The notes under the pieces are model-generated. The model saw nothing but the letters and a program-made list of their open reading frames with translations. It did not search any database and was not told the origin of the DNA. From Flavobacteriales bacterium (lineage in GTDB: Bacteria > Bacteroidota > Bacteroidia > Flavobacteriales > Parvicellaceae): a stretch of DNA of 8,742 bases. Numbering within the stretch: the first letter of the stretch is position 1; every line of letters starts with the position of its first letter. Made by a program: the position numbers and the translations under genes. Shown here piece by piece: positions 1 through 6,970 of the stretch. The stretch lies in the NCBI GenBank assembly GCA_014239715.1, contig JAAZYJ010000052.1, positions 1 through 8,742 on the forward strand, given 5' to 3'.

Positions 1-304
1 ATAACCACGCAGAGCAAAGAGAGGATAACAATAGCTTTGTTTCTCATTGAGTGTTAGTTATGGTGGTGCTGCAAGGTAGCAGTTGATTACTAAGCTTTCC
101 ATTTTTCAACGAAAAGAGGCGGTTGCAAGTTACGATAATAACGTAAATAATAGGTGGTGGTTGCCTCATTTTTAATCTTGTACCGATCTCTGTAAGGCAT
201 AATTGATTAGTTGATTCACTTTTTTCGTCAAAATTCTCGTTTAAATCAGTGGCGTCACGAGCTTGTAAATTCAATTTCGTATCATTGTCGAAATACCGAT
301 TAAC
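1..304. other. Non-coding leader region with no supportable gene
   Basis: I find no convincing gene here. The short open stretch entering from the left in frame 3 stops by position 48 and cannot be assigned. A leftward frame spanning 44-367 overlaps the start of the WYL gene and has no recognisable protein content. The region is AT-rich. It contains a small inverted repeat, TTACG (130-134) and CGTAA (142-146) with a 7-nt spacer, and a small hairpin-like CTGC/GCAG pair near 70-83. The most likely role is promoter and leader for the regulator starting at 305, plus the tail of whatever lies to the left. Confidence 0.5.
280..287 (+). promoter_or_regulatory. Weak candidate -7 box for the WYL regulator
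   Basis: TATCATTG differs at one defined base from the Bacteroidota -7 consensus TAnnTTTG and lies 17 nt before the ATG at 305, close to the 20-nt spacing of the two exact boxes elsewhere in the window. A TTG at 263-265 could serve as the -33 element, but its 14-nt spacer is shorter than the usual ~19. This is a position-and-pattern guess only. Confidence 0.3.
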
Positions 305-1327
305 ATGCCTGCGGTTAAAAACGCCCAAATACGCTACAGAATTATCGACAAGGCGATCAGGAATCAATACAGCCCGTTTCCTTCAAAAGATAAAATTCGA
401 CAATTGTGTGAAGAAAATCTCTTCGGCACAGAACATGGAGCACACATCTCTGATTCTACCATTGAAAAAGATCTGTTTGCCTTAAGGATGGAGCACGACG
501 CGCCCATAAAATACAGCAAAAAAGAAAAGGGGTACTACTACGAGAATCCTGAGTTTAGTCTGGAAAACATCCCCCTCAGTGATGACGATATTGAGGCTAT
601 CAAATTCGCGGCAAACATTTTTGATCAGTTCAAAGGAGTAGAGGTGTTTCAAAAAGTGGAGTTTGCGATAGAAAAGGTCTTGGATCGTGTTAATATTTCC
701 AGCAACATTCAAGATACCGCTGTCGATCAATATGTGCAGTTTGAGACGACAGTAAAAACAAGCGGAGGAGAGTTCTTACAGCCACTTCTTGCTGCGATAA
801 AAGAGAAAACCAAAGTTTCTTTTGAATACAAGAGCTTTAAGGCCTCTGACGAAATAGACTGGAAAGAAAGGGTTGTTCATCCATACTTACTAAAAGAGTA
901 TAGAAACCGTTGGTATGTCATTGGCTTTTGTGAGGAGAAAGAGAAGGTCATAACGTATGGTTTAGACAGAATGCGTCAACTTGAGGTCAGTGAAGAATAT
1001 TTTGTGTATTTGGGGCTGTTCAATATTGATGATTATTTTAAGTACTCGATCGGCATAACAACTTTTGATGGTGAGCGCCCACAAAGGATCGAAATTATGA
1101 CTAACGCTGTTCTTGCCAAGTATCTGGAGTCTCAACCTCTCCATGCCTCACAGGACCTCGTAAAACAAGATTCCAAAGGGTCTCTTTATGCGTTTGAGTT
1201 GTACCCAACACAAGAGTTTGACATGGCAATTTTAAGCTACGGATCCCAAGTTAAAGTGGTAAGACCAAAAAAATACCGCGATCATATTGCCCAGCTAATC
1301 AAGGCCATGTTCGAGCAATATCGGTAA
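305..1327 (+). CDS. WYL-domain transcriptional regulator (HTH-WYL-WCX)
   Basis: 340 aa, typical of WYL regulators: DNA-binding proteins whose WYL domain is thought to sense a nucleotide or other small ligand. Residues 1-75 form the winged-helix part, with the recognition helix near STIEKDLFALRMEH (51-64) and the wing near KYSKKEKGYYYEN. Residues ~155-235 are the WYL domain, with VVHPYLLKEYRNRWYVIG (190-207). The signature reads W203-Y204-V205 rather than W-Y-L, a common variation, followed by DRMRQLEV (221-228). Residues ~258-338 fit the C-terminal WCX domain. The in-frame stop upstream is at 266-268 and 305 is the only ATG after it, so the start is firm. The gene stands alone on the left; the next gene on this strand begins 155 bp later. 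WYL proteins often regulate neighbouring genes or defence and DNA-damage loci, but no defence gene is visible here. The target is unknown; self-regulation or control of the 119-aa gene is possible. Confidence 0.9.
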   Translation: MPAVKNAQIRYRIIDKAIRNQYSPFPSKDKIRQLCEENLFGTEHGAHISDSTIEKDLFALRMEHDAPIKYSKKEKGYYYENPEFSLENIPLSDDDIEAIKFAANIFDQFKGVEVFQKVEFAIEKVLDRVNISSNIQDTAVDQYVQFETTVKTSGGEFLQPLLAAIKEKTKVSFEYKSFKASDEIDWKERVVHPYLLKEYRNRWYVIGFCEEKEKVITYGLDRMRQLEVSEEYFVYLGLFNIDDYFKYSIGITTFDGERPQRIEIMTNAVLAKYLESQPLHASQDLVKQDSKGSLYAFELYPTQEFDMAILSYGSQVKVVRPKKYRDHIAQLIKAMFEQYR

Positions 1328-1417
1328 GGGGTATCTGTTAATTTCCCTTGTTGAAACCCATAGTAATTGCTCAAAATCTACTCTCACACCTTCCGTTTTA
1401 AGTTGGTCGCTGAAACT

Positions 1418-1434
1418 ACGTAACTAGATTACGT
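1418..1434. repeat. Perfect 6-bp inverted repeat, candidate operator
   Basis: ACGTAA (1418-1423) and TTACGT (1429-1434) are perfect inverted arms around a 5-nt spacer in the gap between the WYL gene and the 119-aa gene. The arms are too short and AT-rich, and no T-run follows, so a terminator is unlikely. A dimeric regulator could bind here. The 6-mer also occurs singly inside several coding regions of the window, so only the paired arrangement is of interest. Confidence 0.3.
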
Positions 1435-1446
1435 TCTGCGTGATCA

Positions 1447-1467
1447 AATTTGTATTAGAAACAAATT
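1447..1467. repeat. 7-bp inverted repeat just upstream of the 119-aa gene
   Basis: AATTTGT (1447-1453) and ACAAATT (1461-1467) are perfect inverted arms separated by 7 nt, ending 15 nt before the ATG at 1483. The word CAAATT recurs three times in this leader (1445, 1462 and 1475). CAAATTTG at 1445-1452 matches five of the six defined bases of the TAnnTTTG -7 box, so the repeat may overlap the promoter and act as an operator. Low sequence complexity makes chance occurrence a real possibility. Confidence 0.35.
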
Positions 1468-1482
1468 GACAAACCAAATTTT

Positions 1483-1842
1483 ATGAGCAGAATCAGATCA
1501 TTATACAAGTCCTCATCCGAGAATTATCACCAACGGATCTTTATTAACTACATCGTGTATGAGAGAAACGATGACGGCCTATTGTTGGATTGCGAAATAG
1601 AATCCAATAACAGCCGTTTTCACTCCACAATATGTCTTGATTTCCAAGAGCTGAACAGGTTGATGGGCGTTCTTTCATCACAGCATGATATTGACATTTA
1701 CGAGCTGATCTCCGAGCATATCGTTTCGAATGACAATTCCGTATGTGAGGTGAACCTACTTAAAGAATTAGGACACCCAATCGTGCTTCAGGACTACTCC
1801 TTTGAATTAATGATGCCTCTACGCCATGCAGAGGCTAGTTAA
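1483..1842 (+). CDS. Hypothetical protein, 119 aa, family not recognised
   Basis: A 119-aa soluble acidic protein with no signal peptide, membrane segment or known catalytic motif. The first ~15 residues are basic and serine-rich (MSRIRSLYKSSSENY). Residues 18-55 look like alternating strands (RIFINYIVYERNDDG, LLLDCEIESNN, RFHSTICLDF), followed by helices at about 55-82 (ELNRLMGVLSS, DIYELISEHI) and a last strand near 100-112. It starts from an ATG 155 bp after the WYL gene and ends 41 bp from the 3' end of the convergent lysS. Coding is supported by an uninterrupted frame with charged/hydrophobic alternation, the absence of a better competing frame and a complete fit in the gap, rather than by homology. 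Its position suggests an accessory of, or a target of, the WYL regulator, but that is inference. Confidence 0.72.
   Translation: MSRIRSLYKSSSENYHQRIFINYIVYERNDDGLLLDCEIESNNSRFHSTICLDFQELNRLMGVLSSQHDIDIYELISEHIVSNDNSVCEVNLLKELGHPIVLQDYSFELMMPLRHAEAS
1815..1835. terminator. Weak candidate bidirectional hairpin between convergent genes
   Basis: GCCTCT (1815-1820) and AGAGGC (1830-1835) form a GC-rich 6-bp stem with a 9-nt loop, within the last codons of the 119-aa gene and about 50 nt beyond the lysS stop. It is the only stem I see near this convergent junction. Neither side is followed by a proper T-run, so if it works as a terminator it is a poor one. Confidence 0.25.
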
Positions 1843-1883
1843 GTTCATTGTTTAGGAAGAAATAAAATAAGCTGGTCGATACG

Positions 1884-3596
1884 TTATTCAACAATCTCAA
1901 CCATCAGATCGTTTTCGGTTTTAAACACATTTACAAGTCCGTGATTCCTCAGGCCCTTTATGCCTTTGTCCCAGGCTTTATTACTTAGCTCTGCCTGGTC
2001 TTTTAGCACCGAAAGCTCCATTGATCCTTCCTTAGACAGAAGTTGTATGATCCGTTGTTCATTTTCGTTAAGCACGGGCCCCTCTTGTTTCGCTTCCTTC
2101 CTCTCGGGCCGCATTTGAGGGAAAAACAGCACCTCCTGAATAGATTGCTGGTTTGTCATTAGCATAACAAGGCGATCTATTCCAACCCCCATTCCTGATG
2201 TTGGCGGCATCCCATACTCAAGTGCCCTCAGAAAATCCTGATCAATAAACATCGCCTCATCATCCCCTTTTTCAGACAGTGCCAATTGATCCTCGAATCG
2301 TCTTCGCTGGTCGATCGGGTCATTGAGCTCGGTATAAGCGTTTGCTATTTCCTTACCGTTTATAATCAGTTCAAACCGCTCTGTAAGCTCCTTGTTTTCT
2401 CTATGCTCCTTGCACAATGGAGACATTTCCTTTGGATAATCGGTTATGAAGGTTGGCTGAACATAGCTTGACTCGCATTTTTCTCCAAAGATCTCATCGA
2501 TCAGCTTTCCTTTTCCCATTGTTCCATCAACCTCAAGGCCATTGTCCTTACACCAGCTGAAAATGTCCTTTTCTGACTTTCCGGAAATGTCAAACCCGGT
2601 ATGCTCGAGTATTGCCTCGGTCATAGAAATTCTCTTGTAAGGCTTTTTGAAGCAGATCTCATGGTCTGCAACCTTTATTGTTGATTTACCATGAACGTCC
2701 ATTGCCAATTTCTCCAAAAGACCCTCCGTAAAGTCCATCATCCAATGATAATCTTTGTATGCAACGTAAATCTCCAATACCGTAAACTCCGGATTGTGCG
2801 TTCTGTCCATTCCTTCATTCCTGAAGTCCTTGGCAAATTCATAGACCCCATCAAACCCCCCAACAATCAGCCTTTTAAGGTATAATTCGTTTGCTATTCT
2901 CAAATAAAGTGGAATGTCCAGCGCATTATGGTGGGTGACAAAAGGCCTTGCGGCTGCACCTCCCGGAATAGGTTGTAAAATGGGGGTTTCAACCTCAAGA
3001 TACCCGTGCTCATCAAAAAATGACCTCATCGATGAGACAACTTTAGTTCTGGTAATGAAGGTTTCTTTTACTTTAGGGTTTACTAACAGGTCCACATATC
3101 TTTGTCTGTATCTTGACTCCGGATTTGTAAACGCATCGTGCACGTTGCCTGCTGAGTCTGTTTTTGGCAATGGCAGTGGTTTTATCGCTTTGCTGAGAAG
3201 GACAAATTCTTTTGCCAGCACTGTAACTTCTCCCACTTGAGTTTTAAACAGCTCTCCTTTTACGCCCAAAAAATCACCTAGGTCTAATAACCTTTTAAAC
3301 ACTTCATTATAGTGAGTTTTGTCTTCTCCCGGGCAAAGCTCGTCTCTATTGAAATAAACCTGGACCCTGCCCTCAGAATCCTGAATTTCACCAAAAGACG
3401 CCTTCCCCTGTACTTTTTTGCGCATAATTCTGCCGGCTATACAAACCGCTTTTCCTTCTTTGTAGTTTTCCTTTATCTCGCTCGACAAGGAATCTACCGG
3501 ATACAGCTCTGCCGGATAAGGCTCAATGCCTAAAGATCTAAGCTTTTCAAGGCTGTTTCTTCTTTGTATTTCAATCTCCGAAAGTTCCGTACTCAT
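1884..3596 (-). CDS. lysS: Lysyl-tRNA synthetase, class II
   Basis: Cytoplasmic enzyme that activates lysine with ATP and charges tRNA-Lys. It is 570 aa, against roughly 505 for E. coli LysS. Residues ~50-140 form the OB-fold anticodon-binding domain ([26 protein letters not shown]). The class II catalytic core spans ~160-500. It contains a motif 1 region near [17 protein letters not shown] (197-213), motif 2 [14 protein letters not shown] (259-272) and motif 3 [18 protein letters not shown] (462-479), including the GxGxGxDR ATP-binding arginine. The [10 protein letters not shown] segment (418-427), typical of class IIb LysRS, is intact. The extra ~70 residues (501-570) form a lysine/glutamate-rich linker and what looks like a small helical, winged-helix-like domain ending [18 protein letters not shown] recall such tails in Bacteroidota LysRS, so it is probably lineage-typical. 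It diverges from the isomerase gene and has its own -7 box at 3617-3624. Confidence 0.97.
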   Translation of the reverse strand: MSTELSEIEIQRRNSLEKLRSLGIEPYPAELYPVDSLSSEIKENYKEGKAVCIAGRIMRKKVQGKASFGEIQDSEGRVQVYFNRDELCPGEDKTHYNEVFKRLLDLGDFLGVKGELFKTQVGEVTVLAKEFVLLSKAIKPLPLPKTDSAGNVHDAFTNPESRYRQRYVDLLVNPKVKETFITRTKVVSSMRSFFDEHGYLEVETPILQPIPGGAAARPFVTHHNALDIPLYLRIANELYLKRLIVGGFDGVYEFAKDFRNEGMDRTHNPEFTVLEIYVAYKDYHWMMDFTEGLLEKLAMDVHGKSTIKVADHEICFKKPYKRISMTEAILEHTGFDISGKSEKDIFSWCKDNGLEVDGTMGKGKLIDEIFGEKCESSYVQPTFITDYPKEMSPLCKEHRENKELTERFELIINGKEIANAYTELNDPIDQRRRFEDQLALSEKGDDEAMFIDQDFLRALEYGMPPTSGMGVGIDRLVMLMTNQQSIQEVLFFPQMRPERKEAKQEGPVLNENEQRIIQLLSKEGSMELSVLKDQAELSNKAWDKGIKGLRNHGLVNVFKTENDLMVEIVE

Positions 3597-3616
3597 TACA
3601 CAATTTTAGTGGGGTT

Positions 3617-3624
3617 CAAATATA
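3617..3624 (-). promoter_or_regulatory. lysS promoter -7 box (TATATTTG on the minus strand)
   Basis: Read on the minus strand this is an exact match to TAnnTTTG, ending 20 nt before the lysS start codon, the same spacing as the box for the divergent isomerase gene. I see no good -33 TTTG at the expected ~19-nt distance. Transcription would give a short leader of roughly 10-15 nt. Confidence 0.6.
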
Positions 3625-3677
3625 TCATTTTCTGTTCGAATTTATTTCCTAGGGTGGGACAGATGGCAGTTAATTCG

Positions 3678-3685
3678 TAACTTTG
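3678..3685 (+). promoter_or_regulatory. Promoter -7 box for the isomerase-lipB cluster (TAACTTTG)
   Basis: Exact match to the Bacteroidota -7 consensus TAnnTTTG, ending 20 nt before the ATG at 3706. The -33 position 19 nt upstream reads TGGG (3655-3658), matching TTTG at two of four bases. It is the only good promoter element found for the six rightward genes and lies ~55 bp from the opposing lysS box. Confidence 0.65.
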
Positions 3686-3705
3686 CGCCCAAAATAATTT
3701 TCAAT

Positions 3706-4689
3706 ATGCGCTCACTAATTGAACAATTTCCAGAATTTCTTGCTGATGCAATTGACATTGGAAAACAGGCCGAACTTGTCAGCTCAACAACCACTATTGA
3801 CAATGTAGTTATTATCGGCCTAGGCGGGTCAGGCATTGGAGGAACAATCATATCACAGCTCGTTGCTTCGGAAATACGCGTTCCGGTTGCTGTGCACAAA
3901 GACTACGGGCTCCCGAATTTTGTCGGCCCTTCAACATTGCTGATCGGGTGTTCTTATTCGGGCAATACGGAGGAAACACTTGATGCTATTCGTTCGGCCA
4001 GAAATAAAGGGGCTCAAATTGCCTGTATTACTTCGGGTGGTCAATTGTCACAACTTGCTAACGAAAATGCATGGAACTGCATCCGTGTGCCAGGGGGAAA
4101 CCCTCCCAGAGCAATGTTTGCGTATTCCCTTACCCAGCTATTCTTTCTTCTTATGCACTACCGACTTATCGGCAAGAAGCACCTGATTGGACTGCAGGCT
4201 GCTCAAAGCCTGTTGCATAATGGCCGTGAACAGATCCAGGTCCTTGCAAATACTGCTGCAAAACAGCTTAATGGGAAACGAATTGTTGTATACAGCGACA
4301 ATGCGATCTCCGGCGTTTCTGAAAGGTTCCGCCAACAACTCAATGAGAATTCTAAGCAATTGGCGTGGCACCATGCTCTTCCCGAAATGAATCACAACGA
4401 GCTCGTTGGTTGGGGGGGGGGAGATAGTACGATCGGCGTAGTACTGCTCAGGAGCTCATTCGACAATCCAAGAACAATGATAAGAATGGACCTGTCCAAG
4501 AAGATCTTCGGCCATCACACGCAAACCATTGTGGAGCTATGTGCACAAGGGGAATCGCTGACGGAACAGGTCTTTTATCTCGTTCTTTTGGGGGATTGGA
4601 TATCGCTCATATTGGCAGAACTAAATGGGGTTGACCCAATTGAAATCAAAGTAATTGACTTCTTGAAGTCCGAATTGGGAAAGGTCTGA
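3706..4689 (+). CDS. SIS-domain bifunctional phosphoglucose/phosphomannose isomerase
   Basis: 327 aa, the normal size of the PGI/PMI family, which interconverts fructose-6-phosphate with glucose-6-phosphate and with mannose-6-phosphate in the cytoplasm. Two SIS lobes are visible. The first has GLGGSGIGG (38-46) and the sugar-phosphate-binding SYSGNTEET (83-91), followed by NPPRAMFAY (132-140). The second has the LNEN segment (212-215, Glu214) and PEMNHNELVGW (226-236, His230). The 16-residue spacing of Glu214 and His230 equals that of Glu203/His219, which I recall as catalytic in the archaeal Pyrobaculum aerophilum enzyme. The C-terminal LNGVDPIEIKVIDFLK (306-321) is also family-typical. A run of ten G (4412-4421) encodes W236 and three glycines directly after the active-site loop. 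The gene heads the rightward cluster, and its stop overlaps the lipB start by one base (TGATG). Whether it is the main glucose-6-phosphate isomerase of the cell cannot be told from this window. Confidence 0.88.
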   Translation: MRSLIEQFPEFLADAIDIGKQAELVSSTTTIDNVVIIGLGGSGIGGTIISQLVASEIRVPVAVHKDYGLPNFVGPSTLLIGCSYSGNTEETLDAIRSARNKGAQIACITSGGQLSQLANENAWNCIRVPGGNPPRAMFAYSLTQLFFLLMHYRLIGKKHLIGLQAAQSLLHNGREQIQVLANTAAKQLNGKRIVVYSDNAISGVSERFRQQLNENSKQLAWHHALPEMNHNELVGWGGGDSTIGVVLLRSSFDNPRTMIRMDLSKKIFGHHTQTIVELCAQGESLTEQVFYLVLLGDWISLILAELNGVDPIEIKVIDFLKSELGKV

Positions 4690-5387
4690 TGCGCAAGGTT
4701 TTTTTTAAAGACTTGGGATTAATTGATTTCAAGGAGGCCTGGGACTATCAGTCCAAGATCTTTCAAGAAACCATTGACGTTAAAATATCGAATCGAAGTG
4801 GCACTGCGGCATTGGCTGAGACAAAAAACCTATTATTATTCTGTGAGCACCCACATGTCTACACGTTGGGTAATAGTGGTGATCACAAAAACTTGTTGAT
4901 CTCTGAGGAGCATTTGCAGCAAAATGGCGCTTCTTTTTACAAAATTAACAGGGGTGGTGACATTACATACCATGGCCCCGGCCAGCTTGTCTGCTACCCA
5001 ATTTTTGATCTGGACCACTTTTTCACAGACATCCACAAATACCTGAGGTTTCTAGAGGAGGCTGTTATATTAACATTAGGTGAGTATGGAGTTAAGGGCG
5101 GCAGATTTCCAGGACACACGGGTGTGTGGATAGATCCTGATGACCCCCTAAATGCCAGAAAAATTTGCGCTATGGGAGTAAAATGCAGCAGGTGGGTCAC
5201 GATGCACGGCCTTGGATTTAACGTAAACTCAGATTTGACTTATTTTAGCAATATTATTCCGTGTGGCATCGACGGGAAAAAAGTAACTTCTATTCAACTC
5301 GAAACCGGAAGTGAAGTGTCAATGGCGGACGTAAAAGAAAAGCTTAAAACGAATCTCGCCAATGTTTTTGAGTTTAATTACGGGTAA
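4689..5387 (+). CDS. lipB: Octanoyl-[acyl-carrier-protein]-protein N-octanoyltransferase
   Basis: 232 aa, usual length. It moves octanoyl groups from acyl carrier protein to a lysine on lipoyl domains (pyruvate and 2-oxoglutarate dehydrogenases, GcvH), the first step of de novo lipoylation before LipA inserts sulfur. The protein carries HPHVYTLGNSGD (54-65), the family signature RGGDITYHGPGQLVCY (88-103, His95), GHTGVWID (142-149), the catalytic lysine K158 in ARKICAMGVKCSRWV, and the acyl-cysteine C192 in NIIPCGIDGKKVTS. All key residues are present, so it should be active. The ATG shares its A with the TGA of the isomerase gene, which suggests translational coupling. The codons just after the start contain a run of eight T (4699-4706). 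lipA is not in the window. Confidence 0.96.
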   Translation: MRKVFFKDLGLIDFKEAWDYQSKIFQETIDVKISNRSGTAALAETKNLLLFCEHPHVYTLGNSGDHKNLLISEEHLQQNGASFYKINRGGDITYHGPGQLVCYPIFDLDHFFTDIHKYLRFLEEAVILTLGEYGVKGGRFPGHTGVWIDPDDPLNARKICAMGVKCSRWVTMHGLGFNVNSDLTYFSNIIPCGIDGKKVTSIQLETGSEVSMADVKEKLKTNLANVFEFNYG

Positions 5388-5391
5388 ATAA

Positions 5392-6564
5392 ATGAAAAAA
5401 GTTGTTCGTTTCATTAAATGGTTAGTTGTCGCACTGATTCTCGTTAGTCTTGGCTTGTGGGTTACGGGACATGGGTATGTTCTGCGTGCTGTAACGATGA
5501 CCTATTTAGTAGGACAGAGCGGTCCAGGAATAGACGAAAAAGATTCCTTTTTCAATGACACAATAAGGTCTGTTGAGGATAAGATCGCCTGGGGTGAGCA
5601 CCCACAGCTTGGTCAGGTCACGATCACAGATTCATTAAAGGAAAAGATTGAGAGCATTCGAACGGTTGGGTTTTTGGTGATCAAAAATAATAAATTGTTG
5701 TACGAAAATTATTGGGGTGACTTTGATGAGCGCCATTCAACCAATTCTTTTTCCGCAGTTAAATCTTTGGTGTCGCTGTTAATAGGGATTGCTGTTGAGG
5801 AAGGGCACATAGGTTCAATTGATGATAAGGTGAGCGATTACTTGCAAGGGTTCAATCAAAATGGAAAAGAAGCCATTACGATCCGGCACCTGTTGACTAT
5901 GAGCTCCGGTCTCAATTGGAGCGAAAGCGGAGCAAACCCTTTTTCCAACAACGCCGAAGCCTATTATGGTAAAGATCTTGTCGGACTCATCAATGGTCTC
6001 AAGGCAATTTCGCCTCCCGGTGTTGAATTCAAATACCAAAGTGGGAACACACAAATTCTTGGTTTTATTCTTGAGGCGGCTACCGGACAGCCTATTGCTG
6101 CGTATACAGAGAAAGCTGTTTGGGGTAAGATCGGCGCAGAACACGATGCTTATTGGAACCTGGACGATGAGAACGGAAGGGCCAAGGCTTTCTGCTGTTT
6201 CTACGCCACCCCTAGAGATTACGCTAAGCTGGGTCAGCTAATCATTGATCGGGGGCTTTGGGGTGGTCAACAGGTGGTGCCTTCTGATTATATTGACGCG
6301 TGTTTTGTGCCTGCGGATATTGATGATAACGGCAAGCCTCTAGCGAGATACGGATTGCACTGGTGGGTATTAAATTATAATGGCCTGGACGTTTTCTATG
6401 CTAGAGGGATCTCCGGTCAATATGTAATTGCTATTCCGTCCGAAGAGATTGTTATTGTAAGAACCGGCTGGAAAAGAGAAAAAGTAGATGACACGGGTCA
6501 TCCTGCGGACATTTACTACTATTTAGATGCAGCAATCGAACTAACCAATAACCTCAATGCTTAA
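5392..6564 (+). CDS. Membrane-anchored serine hydrolase, beta-lactamase/NylB-like family
   Basis: 390 aa. A basic N-terminus and a hydrophobic stretch (about 9-25, IKWLVVALILVSLGLWV) without a lipobox cysteine point to an inner-membrane anchor with a periplasmic catalytic domain (~60-385). The SxxK motif is S121-A-V-K124 within SFSAVKSLVSLLIG. The second motif is Y215-Q-S in FKYQSGNTQILGFILE, closer to the YxSxNTxxLG pattern of 6-aminohexanoate-dimer hydrolases than to the YxN of class C beta-lactamases. The third motif region is GISGQ (339-343), followed by IPSEEIVIVRTG. HLLTMSSGLNW (166-176) is typical of the family. The natural substrate is unknown: members act on beta-lactams, D-amino peptides, esters or amides. 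It starts 4 nt after the lipB stop and overlaps the next gene by 8 nt, so it is very likely co-transcribed. Antibiotic resistance should not be assumed. Confidence 0.88.
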   Translation: MKKVVRFIKWLVVALILVSLGLWVTGHGYVLRAVTMTYLVGQSGPGIDEKDSFFNDTIRSVEDKIAWGEHPQLGQVTITDSLKEKIESIRTVGFLVIKNNKLLYENYWGDFDERHSTNSFSAVKSLVSLLIGIAVEEGHIGSIDDKVSDYLQGFNQNGKEAITIRHLLTMSSGLNWSESGANPFSNNAEAYYGKDLVGLINGLKAISPPGVEFKYQSGNTQILGFILEAATGQPIAAYTEKAVWGKIGAEHDAYWNLDDENGRAKAFCCFYATPRDYAKLGQLIIDRGLWGGQQVVPSDYIDACFVPADIDDNGKPLARYGLHWWVLNYNGLDVFYARGISGQYVIAIPSEEIVIVRTGWKREKVDDTGHPADIYYYLDAAIELTNNLNA

Positions 6565-6961
6565 AGACATTAAAATACCGAAAGTACAGGACGTAGCGGT
6601 TGGCATTGTACCTGAGCTGAATGAGATGGGCAATGAGATGTGGAATGTCTACCTTGTTAATCTGAAAAGCGCTAGTATTGAAGGTGTTCTTGTTTCTTCA
6701 AGGGGATATGGTTCAGTTGATGGGTCGAATAAGCGAACCGCTACATTCAGGCATTTTCTAGATGTTTTGGATGGAAAGAGCTTTAAAAAAATAGAGGAGA
6801 TCGTACCCGAGGTTTTTGGCTTGAACAATGAGTTTTGGGTAAGCTTCTTTCTAAACAAAAAAATGTTTGACAAAAAGTACATTTTTTTGCCGGAGACGAT
6901 CGTTGAGAGAAATTTCACTACAATTCCAATCCTTGAAAAGCGAGGTGTTTTAATTAAATAA
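6557..6961 (+). CDS. Conserved 134-aa protein of unknown function
   Basis: A small, soluble, mixed alpha/beta protein with no signal peptide or known catalytic motif. Notable segments are EMWNVYLVNLKSASIEGVLVSSRGYG (about 27-52, strand-rich), TATFRHFLDVLDGKSFKKIEEI, then NNEFWVSFFLNKKMFDKKYIFLPETI (about 91-116). I recognise this pattern from small Bacteroidota proteins without known function, sometimes mislabelled as phenylalanyl-tRNA synthetase alpha subunit; nothing here resembles a synthetase. The ATG lies inside the last codons of the serine hydrolase (8-nt overlap), implying coupled translation, and the exonuclease gene starts 9 nt after its stop. The tight packing with the exonuclease suggests a shared transcript, not necessarily a shared pathway. 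Confidence 0.82.
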   Translation: MLKDIKIPKVQDVAVGIVPELNEMGNEMWNVYLVNLKSASIEGVLVSSRGYGSVDGSNKRTATFRHFLDVLDGKSFKKIEEIVPEVFGLNNEFWVSFFLNKKMFDKKYIFLPETIVERNFTTIPILEKRGVLIK

Positions 6962-6970
6962 TACAAAAGT

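Noticed and set aside
1..60. Left-edge stretch as the 3' end of an upstream gene or a dispersed intergenic repeat
   Set aside because: The open stretch is under 20 codons in each frame, and a repeat cannot be shown from a single copy.
44..367. Leftward 107-aa open frame across the start of the WYL gene
   Set aside because: It overlaps the N-terminus of a well supported gene, has low-complexity composition, no recognisable motif and no matching promoter.
2286..3533. Several rightward open frames of 61-108 aa opposite lysS
   Set aside because: They are antisense shadows of an unmistakable synthetase gene, and their translations show no domain content.
4138..4395. Antisense and alternate-frame open stretches within the isomerase gene
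   Set aside because: The isomerase frame contains all family motifs; the alternatives have none.
5221..5334. Extra ACGTAA words in lipB, as further operator half-sites
   Set aside because: The 6-mer also appears singly in lysS and near 8287, always within coding sequence and without an inverted partner, so it is not specific.
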